DNA from: Begonia masoniana | Taxonomy: Eukaryota > Streptophyta > Magnoliopsida > Cucurbitales > Begoniaceae | DNA: 64,000 nt | Assembly (NCBI GenBank): GCA_022432975.1 | Contig: CM039512.1 | Span: 6,039,858 to 6,103,857 of the forward strand | Reading direction: 5' to 3' | Shown: positions 33,795-45,407 of the stretch, piece by piece | Numbering within the stretch: the stretch's first letter is position 1 | Layout: the number at the start of each line of letters is the position of its first letter | The notes under the pieces: model-generated | What the model was told of the DNA's origin: nothing | Databases searched by the model: none | Seen by the model: only the letters and a program-made list of their open reading frames with translations | Position numbers and translations under genes: made by a program

Positions 33795-34636
33795 TTATGA
33801 CGAATTTGTGAGTTTGGAAATTTTGAATTTTGAGGTCTAGGGCTCGAATTTGTGAGATTTGTTGAATAAAAATCGAACGAAACAATTCAGAATTGAGAAA
33901 GCAATAACCTGGACGTTTTTCGGTCGATTTTCTGCAAAACATTTGCAAGAGTTCCGATAGAAATGTAGATTTTGCGAAGTAAAACGCGAGAATGAGCTTC
34001 GGGAAGCTCTCTGTTCTGATAAAATTGCGAGATCGGACGCACTCGGCCTAGGGTAGTGACCTTCTGCTCTCGTTATATTTTAAAGATTGGACGCACTCGG
34101 CAAGAGTGGTAACCCTCCTCTGTCGCTCTAATTTTAAACAACGGACGCACTCTCTATATAAGAGTGTGTCCGCTGAAGACAACGGACGGACTCTCTAGAG
34201 AGTCCGTCCGTTTTCTATCCTGTTGATCCAACGTGCGTCCGTTTATTAATGCACGTAAAACAGAACGGACGGACGATCTAGCACGGAGGGTGAACATCCC
34301 CCCAGAGTGCGTCCGATGTTATGTATCCGAGTGCCACATCACCAGAGAAGAACGGACGGACGGTGTTTTTCGAGAGTGCGCACCGTCTGCGACAAAAAAT
34401 ATAAACTCACGGACTGTGTTTTGAAAGGGTCCGTTCGTTCTCAACAACGAACAGACTTCGTTTTTAAGAGTGCGTCCGTTCTATAGCAAAAATTCGAGAA
34501 TGGACGGTGAAATGAAGCACACTAGGGTTGAATTTGTTATGTTTTTCATATTTTAAGATTTGGACTGTTAGAATTGATAGTTTAAGATTTAAAATAAACA
34601 AAACATATACTTTAAGGTTTAAAGTGGTAATTTTTC
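33780..34636 (-). repeat. Right long terminal inverted repeat of the MULE
   Basis: Reverse-complement partner of 16705-17808. Read on the minus strand it starts GAAAAATTACCACTTTAAACC and passes many ACGGACGGAC words. It continues through a leader with a probable intron donor (GTCCAG|GTTATT near 33910) and ends at the transposase start codon (33794). Confidence 0.82.
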
Positions 34637-34645
34637 TAATATAAA

Positions 34646-35531
34646 AACTCTTTGATAACTCAATAACGACTTCGTCCTTAGTTCATCATGAGATTCATTA
34701 CCTAAGTTTACCGCAGTTAGGAGAGATTAAGAGTAGCATTGCGTTTTGTGGGCGGAGACCCGTGGCTGCAGGAACAGGTGTTAGTTTCATGGGTCTTTTT
34801 ACATTTATTAGTGACTGTATTAATTCATATAATATATTATTTTAAATATTTGTATAATATTGTAATAATCTATCAATAATGAATAACGCGTAATCATCAG
34901 TCAAAGCGTAAAATGAGAGGAACGGTGCTAGTTTCACGAGTCTTTCTAGTTTCACAGATGGAATGGAAGATGCAGGGAAATGAGAGGAGAGACAGACATA
35001 GATAGATCCATGGAGACAGACAAGGAACTGAGATTTAAGCTCAGTTCTGTTAATGTTGACAATAACAAGTGTCAATTACGTGTCATGTCATTAGCTAGCG
35101 TAATTTATTATTTTAAATATTTACCTAATATCATAATAATTTTATCAATAACAAAATAGGCGTAAAATTAAAACATAAATTTAAAATTTAATCGAACATC
35201 TGCCTCTGCAACTGCCCAGTTCTAAGAGATTAACACAGCTCAACAGAATGGAGTGCCAAAAGAAGCTATATGATGTGCCTGCTCCTTGACCCTTCTGATT
35301 TTAATGTTAGCATGCTTAAAAGAAACTAGCTCTGAATGAAAAAATCTAAACATACACAAAATATGTGCAACCCAAAATTCAATTGATGTACAAAACAGCG
35401 AAATGAAGGAACCAAATTTTCTCCGAGAAGATTAAGTTAATATTCGGCTAATCTATTGAAAGATTAGTTCGGTTTTTACCCAACAAACATAACGTAGAAT
35501 AGTTAACGATGTACGACAAGCTGGCAAGAAT
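34646..35531. other. Intergenic DNA between the MULE and MED9
   Basis: AT-rich, with no supported gene. Two related words (TTATTATTTTAAATATTT... with TTTATCAATAA) at about 34835-34880 and 35106-35150 suggest a small, diverged direct duplication. The left end of the MED9 3' UTR lies here. Confidence 0.5.
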
Positions 35532-37028
35532 CTACGGCTCAGATTTTGTAAGCTCTTCGACAGAGTTCCTATACTCCCCAATCAGGTCCCTGTAAATCAA
35601 AATTAAAAAAGAAATCGCAGATTAATGCAATCATTTCTGGAATGACGAATCGAAGGTAATGCACCACTATTTCGCTACCTTCGTTGATTCAGTAGTTGCT
35701 CATTTTCTTCAAGCCTTTTCTTTTGTCCCTCTACTGTCTGCAAGGATAATCAATAAAGTTAATAAAGAAATATTCATATCAGGAAAATCAAATAGCAGTT
35801 GCTTTCACTTGATCCAATCAATGTTCAAAAACAGATGAATATCCTATCCTTCAAAACTCTCTGGCTCAAAAACTACGGAGTCATGAAGTTAAGATGGCGA
35901 TAAATGTCTCCCCATCAGCATAGAGCAAAACATTTGCTGGTTGAACAAGCACCCATGTCATTTGTTGTCAGGAAATAGTAAGCATAATCTTCGCATTGCC
36001 ATAACAATAATCAACGACACAAAAATATGTTTACTTAAATTCATATATCATGCAAGTGATTTGGAGTTGCTTATACCATGGCTTTAGTGCTAATTGATCC
36101 CGCAATTGAATTCAATAGTTGCTGGCACTTCTCAAAGTGATTGTTCAGATCATTGACCTGCCATTTTGAAACAGAAATCCTAAAATTTTACATTACAGGG
36201 TTGGTGAACCAAAACATACAACGCCAAATAAAATAAGTATTTTATGATAGGAATCAATGATTCCTATCTAATTTGAGAAAATTATTTTGAACGGATTTTC
36301 TTTATTGAAAAATCACAAGCAACTACAATTGACCACTCTAGAATTTTGAGTCAAGAGTCTCTCCTCCCTATTTCACTTGTCACAAAGTCTATATTTTTCT
36401 CTTCCTATGTTATTCTATTTATACATCTCAATCATAACTGTTTTTCTAAACTACTTGACTAACTTCTACTAACTACTTATCTAGTTTAGGAATGGGGTCC
36501 ATCGTATTACCAATGCATCTGATTGTTGATCTCTGGTTCCACTTTCAATTGCCTCTGCTAATTTCTCCACCAACTGGAAAACATCCAAAGTCCAATTAAT
36601 TAGTGCATATCAAATACAACAAAAGATGTCCTTGAGCTTGTTTCATAAAATTAGGCTTCGAAACATACATGAAAAAGATGGAAGTGCGAGGCCAGCGATT
36701 GGTGGTGATGTTGTTGTTCTTGTTGTTGTTGCTGCTGCTGCTGTTGTTGTTGAAGAAGACGTTGTTGCTGCTGTTGGATATGATATTGCTGCTGCTGATG
36801 GAATTGTTGAGGCTGTTGCTGAAGCTGATGTTGTGGAAATTGTTGTTGCTGAAACTGTTGCTGTTGTTGAGGCTGTGGCTGAAATTGTTGTTGCTGATGA
36901 GGAAATTGTTGTTGTTGCTGTTGATGAAGGTAGAGAGACTCCTGATTGGGAAAACTAGGATTGTTACCAGGAGTGGGCATGGTGGGTATCATTGTCCAGT
37001 TTCCTCCCCCAGAGAATGATTGATCCAT
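35532..37028 (-). CDS. MED9: Mediator complex subunit 9 (MED9)
   Basis: Five coding exons, 37028-36669, 36573-36511, 36157-36077, 35737-35679 and 35589-35532, all with GT-AG borders. They add up to exactly 207 codons including the TAG. The protein (206 aa) starts MDQSFSGGGNWTMIP, continues with a long Gln-rich tract (encoded at about 36700-36930) and SLASHFHLFH, and ends with the conserved helical domain LVEKLAEAIESGTRDQQSDA, HFEKCQQLLNSIAGSIST, VEGQKKRLEENEQLLNQR and DLIGEYRNSVEEL. MED9 belongs to the middle module of Mediator, which links activators to RNA polymerase II in the nucleus. An upstream in-frame ATG at 37046, just after the leader-intron acceptor, would add MSKNRE. The gene appears intact. 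Its promoter is borrowed or shared (see 38219-38789). Confidence 0.93.
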
Positions 37029-37046
37029 CTCTCTATTCTTGCTCAT

Positions 37047-38408
37047 CTAAAAAATGCACAATTGTTCAAAACTGAAAGGTTGATCCAACAATAAGTCAAA
37101 TAAAAGAGCAAAAAGTTCCCTAGATGCAAAAAAGATCAGCATCTAAAATCTAAATTTGAATAGACAGAAAACAAACAATCAAAAACCTAGAAAAACTAAT
37201 AAGAGTATGAGAGAAAAAACAACGGTGACAGTACTAATCAGCTTCTGGGTTGAGTTGCAGATGCATAGACAGCTGATGAAAGATAAGACGAAAGATTCTA
37301 AAGTCTATTAGAATAGGCACAGGCTCCACAGGTTTCACGGTTCCAGCAATTCAATTTCAAAACCTAATAACCAAGAATATATATCAAACCAACTTAGCCA
37401 CATTTAACTTACAAATTACATATTTAACTTAAACTTTCTAAAATAATTAAAACTATACAAAAAAAAAAAAAAAATCCACAACAAATAACAACATATCAAA
37501 ATCTTTTCCCTCTCGTGGTTCAAATCGTCAAATCAAACTTCTATATGCACGTAGCCCATTACAAATTACAAATCTAAAGTCATGGTTGTTATTAAAAAAA
37601 AGTAAACATATTTTCAATAATGAGAGACATTGCATAAGGAACAAACCAAGATTGCAATCGAACAAAAATTGCTCGTTTTCAAGCTAGTTCAAAATTATTA
37701 GTGGGTAAGCAACTCATAACAGCCAACCGAAGAAAATCCTAGACTAATTTAAGGACATCGAGCAATTCATAAGTTGATCCATCAGCAGGCAATTTCTAGA
37801 CAAACTAAGGGAAGCAAGCAATTCATAAGCTAATCAAACAAAAATCAATTCCTAGACTGAACCATCGGCACCAAGCAATTCTAATCCAACAGAACACATC
37901 TAAGCTAAACCAGCAATGAGCGTGTTGCAATAAAAGTAAAACGATGAAACTCAACAAGAACAAGAAAAATACGACACCGAGAGTTTACGTGGTTCGGACA
38001 AATTGTCTTACGTCCACGGATAAGATCACCGAACTTTTATTCAGTAGTGAAGAATCACATTACAAACGATGAAAGAATTATACGAAGAGAATTTATCCAA
38101 TAATTACCTCTCTATTCCCTTCACGTTTCTTCTCTCTCACCTACCCACTCTGTTCATCTCTGCTCTTTCAACCAGTAACAGAGAAGAATGAATAATAACT
38201 TCTTCTTTTTTTGGCTTCAGATCGAATCGCTAATTTTCGGAACTAACCCACTAGTTTTCTTTCAAATACAACGCAGCAGTAGAATCAGATCGGAAAATTA
38301 AATAAGAAAGCAGAAAACCAAAGGGAATTTTGGAGAAATGGAGCGTAAGATCAGAATTCAAACGTCAATCAAAATTCATTAAATCAAAACCCAGATCCAG
38401 AAACTGAC
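37047..38408 (-). other. Leader intron of MED9, partly made of transposon-like DNA
   Basis: The likely 5' UTR intron runs from the GTCAGT donor at 38408 to the TTTTTAG acceptor at 37047. At about 37935-38080 it contains GAGAGTTTACGTGGTTCGGA and CTTACGTCCACGG, words common in plant LTR sequences. The rest is AT-rich. Homology to the KCS locus begins at 38219 inside this intron. Confidence 0.55.
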
Positions 38409-38453
38409 CTGAAAGCCCAAATCCCACCACGAATAGCTGAAATCTCACTCTAG

Positions 38454-38484
<31 letters not shown>

Positions 38485-38789
38485 TGCTAAACGAGAGCTT
38501 TAAAAAATAGGAACCAGACACGAGGAAGAAGTTTAATAGCAAGTGGAAGAAAAGAACTAAACGAGGGGCAGATAATTTGAAGCCATAGATGAAAGCAGCG
38601 AAGCAGAAGCGTATCCAAAGACGGCGGCTGCCTCGTTTGAATGTTCTTCTACGATCACAATGTGATTCTGTCTGTTAAATCAGACGGTCAATGTTTCTTT
38701 TGCATTTTCTCGGAAAGTCTACAATCTTCACTTTCCCAAGAAAATACCCTTTTGTTTCTGCGGATTATGATCCTGAAAACACACCTCAA
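38219..38789 (-). repeat. Inverted duplication, copy B (matches 3669-4278)
   Basis: The reverse complement is nearly identical to the KCS promoter and leader region. It includes the GTGATCGTAGAAGAACATTC segment, the CTATAAAAC-equivalent region (here altered), the CT tract (AG run at about 38459-38485) and the leader donor CTTTCAG|GTCAGTTTCTGG. It supplies the putative MED9 promoter and first leader exon. Confidence 0.93.
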
Positions 38790-39470
38790 ATAGCTTCTTT
38801 TTGTTTGAAAGAGGGTAACTGCAGGGTTTTTATACTACTGTATACGATGCAATAGCACTCAAAACAGAGCCATTATACACAGAGCCACAAGGGAGACCTA
38901 AACTAATCCAGTAACAGCAGCAAATTTCAAAACTAATTCAATCGAAACAAAGCAAACATTCTAAAAATAAATAAAAAAGAAGATAGAAAATACAGTGGTT
39001 GTTACGCAGCCAGCACCTGCGAAGAAGAGAAAAGAACAGAATTCTGATTCACCCAGCTTGAAGCCAAGGTTTTTCGTTGGAACCAGACGAAAAAACACAT
39101 CGAAAAAAGGGGCGAGTGTTTACCTAACCAAAACGGAGCCTCGCGCCAGAAAGACACCAGACTGTGGCCGGGGACTTGAAACTCACAAGTGGAGTGAGCT
39201 CTGAAGAGCATGAAACCGCATATAAGAAAATGAACGGGAATAAAACATCTTCTCTGTTAAGCCCTAGCCATCGGTGACGATGAAGAAGAACGGAGCCGGA
39301 GAAATGGAAAAAAGGCTAAATTTTTCTTCTCAATCCACGCCAATGCGCGAAGACGGCGAAATTGGGGTTTTCCCAAATTACACATTTGGGAAAAAATAAT
39401 GGGTTTTTGTCATTTTCCATTTTTATAAAATTGTCGCTTTTGACAATTTAATTGTCTAAACTACACTTAG
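38790..39470. other. Upstream of MED9: possible older leader, no firm gene
   Basis: Read on the minus strand, 39400-39200 looks like a plant 5' leader (CGCCGTCTTCGCGCATTGG... CACCGATGGCTAGGGC). It may be the original MED9 promoter or the 5' end of another gene. Its ATG frame closes quickly. No plus-strand gene is supported. Confidence 0.4.
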
Positions 39471-40218
39471 TAGGGATGGGCAGGACCAGACCGCAGATCG
39501 AGAACCAAACCGAACCGTTGGTTTATGTCCCACATAGCTAGACCACGGTCTGGTCCTAGGTCTACAACCTGGATTCTCGAAGATTTTATGTCCGGTCCTC
39601 GGTCCACAACCCGAATTCTCGACAAATCGGGATCGGATTGAGTGTTAAAAAACACTCTTAGTTCTCTCTCTCGGCCTTTCAGTTTCTTCCAATTTCAGAA
39701 GCCCAATTTCTCGAACGACGAACACCCGACCCCCTGACCCAACTTGCGTTCCGGCGTTCTCCCTACTCCCGTTCCGGCGCTCCCCCAACTCCATTTGTAC
39801 TCTCTGCTCAGCATTATCTGTGCTCCCTGATCCATGCTCCTATTTGGATTCGTTAGCATCTGGGCTCTATCTTTGGATTCGCGTTTGGCTGCCTTCGGTT
39901 CAGAATCAGCTCGCCTGGTCGCCTATCCTCTGTCTTCCTCTAACCTTATTGTATGTGTTAAAATTGTGAAATTTTTGTGCTAGTAAATTAGGGCTAATTT
40001 TGTTTGCTCTTGTTTTAGTTTTTGTTTAGTGTTTAGTCCGATAGTGAAGCATGAAACTGTTTTATTTTCCTGTTTAGTTGATATTTAGGATGTTCAATTG
40101 CTGAGAATAGGTTCTGTTTTTCTTTCCAGAACTGTGTGTTTTTGTTCACTGTTTGAAAACGTTTTTTGTTGTTGTTTTGTGATTTTTGAGTAGTTTGATT
40201 TGAAAATTTTTTAAGTTT

Positions 40219-40264
<46 letters not shown>

Positions 40265-40411
40265 GGGGAGGAATCAGACCGAAAATTCGGTACGGTCCCG
40301 AATCAGTCCCTCCAAGGACCGATTTTGGTATTCGAGAAAAAAATCTCAAAGACTTCGGGCAGTTTTGGTCTGGGCTCGAGACCAGACCGAATCGGCCCAT
40401 GCCCGCCCCTA
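39471..40411. mobile_element. Small non-autonomous hAT-like element
   Basis: Ends are inverted: TAGGGATGGGCAGGACC on the left and, reverse-complemented, TAGGGGCGGGCATGGG on the right. Both ends are dense in CCGGTC/GGTCTG words, the subterminal pattern also seen in the hAT at 61574-63922. The interior has a promoter/leader-like stretch and an AT microsatellite but no transposase. The flanking octamers ACACTTAG and CTCATTAG agree only in the last four bases, so the target duplication has decayed or the ends have shifted. Confidence 0.72.
40222..40261. repeat. (AT)n microsatellite, about 20 units
   Basis: Uninterrupted TA/AT dinucleotides inside the hAT-like element; likely length-polymorphic. 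Confidence 0.95.
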
Positions 40412-41270
40412 CTCATTAGCATCTCTCATACCTTTGATTTTACGTTTAAGATAACATCGACGTGTCATTTAATCATTAGTTAATGTAAATTATTAATTTA
40501 ATTAATTATTAATAAATAAATTAGACAGTAAACATAAAACATCTTCTCTCAATAATCAAATAAATTTATCTTGATTAGATTTTCACTGAGAAAAAAAAAA
40601 TAATCATTGAAATAATTATCAAAATATGAATGATTCACAAAATTATTCTTGAACTAGATTCGTTCGTAAATTCACCTTTAAACTATTTTTCATTTTTCGA
40701 GAACAAATTAACTTTTGATGGATTCTCGATCTCTTTTAAGTGGGCTCTCAATCTTCATTTTTCAGTTAAACATGTATAATTGAGAACGTGAACCCGCCCA
40801 ATTTCGAATGGGCTTTCACTCCATAGAGGTTTTTTAACTAATTGGAGACCGTTCTCCGACAATGCTCAATTGTGATAATTACCCGAACAAAAATTGCTCT
40901 TGAAAATTGGTCCTCGTGCAGCCAAAGAAGGTTGCTTTGATCCAGAGTCCATTCGTGTGAGGTCATGCTTACATTTCTTTAATTGGTCAAATTTATCTGG
41001 GTGATCTATATAGGAGTTATCTTTTCACTCGGTTGGAAAATTTTGAATTTTGGTCCGAATAATTCTTCTAGTGTTGCACATCGAGTTAAATTATTTGCAA
41101 ACTAGATTGGGTTCTAAGCTAAACACCGACCCGATCAGGCTAGTGGTTTTCAGCAGAAGATCTGAAACGCTTGAGATTCCTCATTCGTCGATCAGTGAGT
41201 TTCCGGCCGGCGGTGTAGATCTTCTTGAAAGATAAGTTTTCTACCCTTCAACCGAGATTTCGGAATAATA
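40412..41270. other. Intergenic DNA and promoter region of the RRM gene
   Basis: The AT-rich left half shows nothing recognisable. The last 150 bp before 41271 form the probable 5' leader of the RNA-binding protein gene; no clear TATA box was found. Confidence 0.45.
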
Positions 41271-43540
41271 ATGACTATCGACGACGATTGTTCGATATAT
41301 GTCGGAGGACTTCCCTACAATGCGACCGAGGAAAGCATTCGAAACGTCTTCGATTTATATGGCGCGGTCGTTACGGTTAAGGTCAGGGAATTACACCCGT
41401 ATATGATGTCTTTTGAGAATCACTGTGTTTTCCTTTGTCCTGCAGCCAACTCGTTTAGGGTTTATGTTATTGTTAGTACTTGGTGGCTGTGTGCATCCCT
41501 ACCTCTGTGATTGCTTTCATGCTTTCCGAGTGACCTATTTTAATAACTTGAAACGCCGAAATTTTTAACGGGATTGGTACGAATGCCTGACTTACCTTTT
41601 GTTTTAAACATTGATTGCTTCCTAGCTTGGTCTTTTTTGGTAGTCCATGTTGTAAATTAAAGTTGAATTGATGTTCTCCCAGTTATATCAAAGAATTTTT
41701 TCTTATGTTGTTTCTGTTTGGTTAGGGAGAGAAAATTTTAATTCTATGGGGTCAATTATTTCTTAGCTTTAACAAATTTTGATCCACATGCAGATTATTA
41801 ATGATCAAACTACTACGGGGAAGTGTTATGGGTTTGTAACCTTTACGAATCCTCGATCAGCATTCAACGCCATCAACGAAATGGATGGCAGGGTAACTAG
41901 TCATTTTGAACATTTGTCTTGTTAGTAGTATAACTAGTACAAATCCAAATTTAATTAAATTATGTGATTGTTTACATTATTATGGATTGACACTTTGATA
42001 TTTTCATCAGTCTATAGAAGGGCGAATTGTTCGAGTAAATAACGTGAAAACTAGAGGTGGCCGGTCAACTTTTGACAGAGAGGGCCCTCGCCGTAATACA
42101 GAGAGGGGCATAAACTGGGATAGGGATAAAGGTCGGGAAAGAGAGTATGACTCCGATCGGTATCGACATAAGGACCGATCCAGTGACTGGATTAGGGAGC
42201 GTGATCAATCACGAGATCGTGATATGGACAGAGGAAGACGATATGAATATGCACATGATCAAGGAAGGGATGTTTTCTTGGATACACATAAGGATCAAGA
42301 CAATGAGTTGGAGGATAATGAGCAAGAACGTAATCGAGACAGTGAACCAGATCCAGAACAGGAAGGAGGCTATGATTTTGATGAGGATACAGATAGGGGG
42401 ATTAATAATGGCTATGTGAAAGATGATAAAAAACGTAAATCAAGACAGACAGGGTGAACTCTCTCTCCATCTTAAATTTTTTATTAGCTTAGTTTTAAAG
42501 TACCGTGATTATCTAGTTTTTTGTTAGTAAAACATACCTTCTGGATGGTTCTTACAAATTGGCACTCTTAATTGCTCATGTCAGCTTTGTGATTTTTAAT
42601 TACCTCTCTGTGTGCATGTTGAGTTTATTGCAAATTATTTTGCTTTATCTTTTTTTGTCCATTCATATGTTGATGACCACCTAACAGGAACCTGTCATCA
42701 GATTCAAGTGATGATGATAATCATCAGGTAAATATATATGCTTGATTTCCTTAGCAACATGTAGACGTTTGTAATGTTGTTGATGACCTTTTGCCTTCAT
42801 TCCTCATGTTCTTAAATCAGGCGAAAGACCGACTGGAGAAATCAACTCGGAGACTTGAAGAACTTAAGAGGGAGGTCTGTCTTCTCTAGCTTTATGGGCC
42901 TTTTTACTTGTGTTTCTCCACATGGAAGCCTAAAATATCTGTTTACTTTATGACATTTTGATCTCTTTTTTATATGGAGCGTGAGAAACTGAAACAAATT
43001 CCATTGACAGATTGCTCAGATGGAAGAGGTGATGGGAGCAAAAGTAGAACTTGTTGCAGATTTACAGAAAAAATCATTGGTATATTGTAACTGCAATTGC
43101 GCATATGTTGTTTTCTATCTTTCTAATCCAAAGATGAGTTTTTCTGTGACTAAAAATGTTATGGAGGCAGAAGCTAGAGGATGCGTTGATTGCTGCAAAG
43201 AAGCATTCTTCATACCAAAAGATGCAAATGATGAAGGTCTTAAATCTTTATTACAGTCTTGAATATTTGTGCCTGGAGATAATGATTATAGTTCTCCGTG
43301 TGAATAAATGCAGCTCCAGTAAATGTTTTCTTCAAGTAGAAGATTATACTGAAAGGCTTAAAAGTTGTAAGAAGGATTTTCAGGTTAGTGCTGTCATTCT
43401 TTTAAACCTGTGGATAGCTTGAAAATAAGATATTACTCAGCGACCATTATGTGCTACATAAATTAATAATCAACTTTGCTTTGCAGTCTCTTGTTGAATC
43501 CACCGCGATAGATATTGATGCCGGTGCTGATATTGAGTAA
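41271..43540 (+). CDS. RRM-containing RNA-binding protein with RD-rich and coiled-coil tail
   Basis: Exons I can place: 41271-41381, 41794-41892, 42011-42453, 42688-42727, 42821-42874, 43011-43079, 43171-43236, an exon ending at 43383 and the last one at about 43487-43540. Exons 1-3 encode one RRM with RNP2 SIYVGGL and RNP1 KCYGFVTF. It is followed by an Arg/Asp/Glu-rich region (DRDKGREREYDSDRYRHKDR), an acidic stretch and NLSSDSSDDDNHQ. Later exons give a helical coiled coil (RLEKSTRRLEELKRE, IAQMEEVMGAKVELVADL, KLEDALIAAKKHSSYQ, EDYTERLKSCKKDFQ). The RD-rich tail suggests a nuclear pre-mRNA processing role. The join between exon 7 and the exon ending at 43383 is unresolved because no in-phase acceptor fits the 43236 donor. 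The family is clear; the exact orthologue is not. Confidence 0.85.
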
Positions 43541-45407
43541 AAGACCTAGCATTTTTTAATGTAAGTTCAAATAGCAGTTTTGTTCTGTTATTATGATGTA
43601 GCATTGCCTTGTAGTTTAAACCCATTGCTGTTTAAGGATTCCAAAAACAAATCTAAGTAGCCTTTGAACGTGGCTATGGATGGATCGAAGTATCGAAAGT
43701 GTGCTTCTTTGAAGAGTTTCAACTTCCACGAGTCATTACAACCTCGTCAAAACAAATATAGTTTTTTAATTGGAAAATATGCAATCACTTGCTAAATTTG
43801 CCAGCAGAAATCAACAGCATAAAAGGTGAAAGTTGTGAAGAATTACCACAAGGTAGGAGTTGCGCACAAAGAAGAAGCTCTCTTCGGAGCCCGTAGATCT
43901 TTAGCCCGACCTCGAGGCGGGAAAGGAAGTCTTGGAGATCTTGGGTCTCATCAACAGGAGTGTTTTTATATGATTTTAAGAAAGAGATGTGGGGGTTTAA
44001 CTTGAGGCTAAGTTCTGATGAAGTTGATACAAATTTTTCTTTCATTGTGACGATTGAGGCTTCATGCTTAGATGTGTTTGGCGTGAATTCAAATCTCAAA
44101 CTTCGCTAAATAGTTGATTCTTATCGGTTTGCACATTTATCTTTGAAGAAATGCACAAATGATTATCAATATTTAAATTCTTTAGGAATTGTTGATAATT
44201 TATTATGGTATCAGAGTCAGAATTCTAAAGTTTAAATCTCGGCATAGTCAAATTAATTTCGATGAATAAAAAGAAATTGACATATATGGAAGGGGAAATG
44301 TAAAAAAAATATGTAAATGATTAAATTGTTCTTGACGCCAAAGCTTTAAGCTTTTTCTCTTTATCTTAAATGTCATATAACTTTGTTTCACAAGTGTGTA
44401 TTCTGTATCATCTATTCTTAGTTTGTGTTATTGAGAAAATGGTATTATTTGCCTCAAAATACGAATGGTAGGAATATCTTAATCGGTACCAATTTTAGGA
44501 CTCTAAATGATGCCCAACAAAACCCTCCAAAGAGCATGCTAACTATGTAGATTTTTCATGTCATGCAGAAAGACGGCGAATATGACATAGTTCTACTTCC
44601 TAAAGAGACTAAAGGAAGAGTTCATCTGCTATAAACATGGACTAAGAAAGCAGAGGATTATGTAGATATGGTTCAAGATCTTCTTCTTAGACCACTCGAT
44701 CCTAGTGTTAAATCTCTTGAATGCAATTCCATTTTATTAGATTCATCGTACTCGTTTTGAGCATGCGTATTTTGCAAATTGTCACAAATTGGAGTTACCA
44801 ACATATTTAAGTTGCGATCTATCTTTCAATGTAACAGGAATATTTCGTAGAGATGAAATAAATGTTCGTGTTGTTGGAGTACAAATAATATTTCATTCCG
44901 AATTTACCTATTTTTTTTTTTTTTTTTTTTTTTAAATCTTGAAATGAATCAATGAAAAACTTGTTTAATGGTAAATTACAAAATGAGATGTAGATACCAT
45001 ATTGTCTGTTCATTTATGCTATTGTTTAAGAACTCTCTCTCTCTCTTTCTCTCAGAACTTCATCACTATGTTTGGAATGATTACAGGCATTCATGGATGA
45101 ACATAAAATGGAAGAGTCAATGGTAAATGTAGATACCATATAAGGATGAATCTCTTATAGAAACATCAGTTTGATATGGAAGGAGAATTTAAAAGCTCCG
45201 AAGCATATCTAATCCCATTTTCTTATTTAAAAAACAGTTTTTTGCCTTTAAATGCTAGTTTCTTCGAGTTTGCTCTTCGAAAAAGTTGGTCAACTTTCTC
45301 CTGATGTATAAATCCAACATCGTTTGATATTTTCTGCTTTGAACAAGTTTAAGAAATATTCAGCTTTTGCTGTTTTCTTTGCTGTGTTATTTCAGAGCTG
45401 CTTTCTT
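43541..45407. other. Intergenic DNA between the RRM gene and the ABC transporter
   Basis: It contains the 3' UTR of the RRM gene, a poly(T) run of 23 at 44911-44933 and CT-rich stretches near 45030. The TGGTATCAGAG at 44206 looks like a tRNA-Met primer site but no LTR pair surrounds it. The minus-strand frame at 43785-44099 has no recognisable domain. Confidence 0.45.

Larger units (their letters stand above)
16705..34636. mobile_element. 18-kb Mutator-like element (MULE) with nested retrotransposons
   Basis: Both ends carry the same inverted terminal word, GAYAAATTACCACTTTAAACC-like (left GACAAATTACC, right GAAAAATTACC). They are flanked by an exact 9-bp direct repeat TAATATAAA at 16696-16704 and 34637-34645, the target duplication length of Mutator elements. 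The inverted similarity extends for about 0.85-1.1 kb per side. A MULE transposase gene runs from the right end on the minus strand. A second gene start reads in from the left end and is cut by a Gypsy insertion at 17809. Removing the nested Gypsy (17809-25509) and Copia (about 25550-30505) DNA leaves an element of about 5.2 kb, an ordinary size for an autonomous MULE. The transposase has stops and frameshifts, so the element is not autonomous now. Confidence 0.88.

Noticed and set aside
36626..37019. Val/Ala-rich and Leu-rich frames on the plus strand
   Set aside because: They are antisense shadows of the glutamine-rich exon of MED9.
39463..40419. 8-bp target duplication around the small hAT-like element
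   Set aside because: ACACTTAG and CTCATTAG share only four bases, so I do not claim an intact duplication there.
43785..44099. 104-codon minus-strand frame
   Set aside because: Composition is protein-like in places, but no domain, start context or splice pattern supports a gene.
44206..44216. TGGTATCAGAG as a retroelement primer-binding site
   Set aside because: No LTR pair or polypurine tract could be found around it; a tRNA-derived SINE fragment or chance is as likely.
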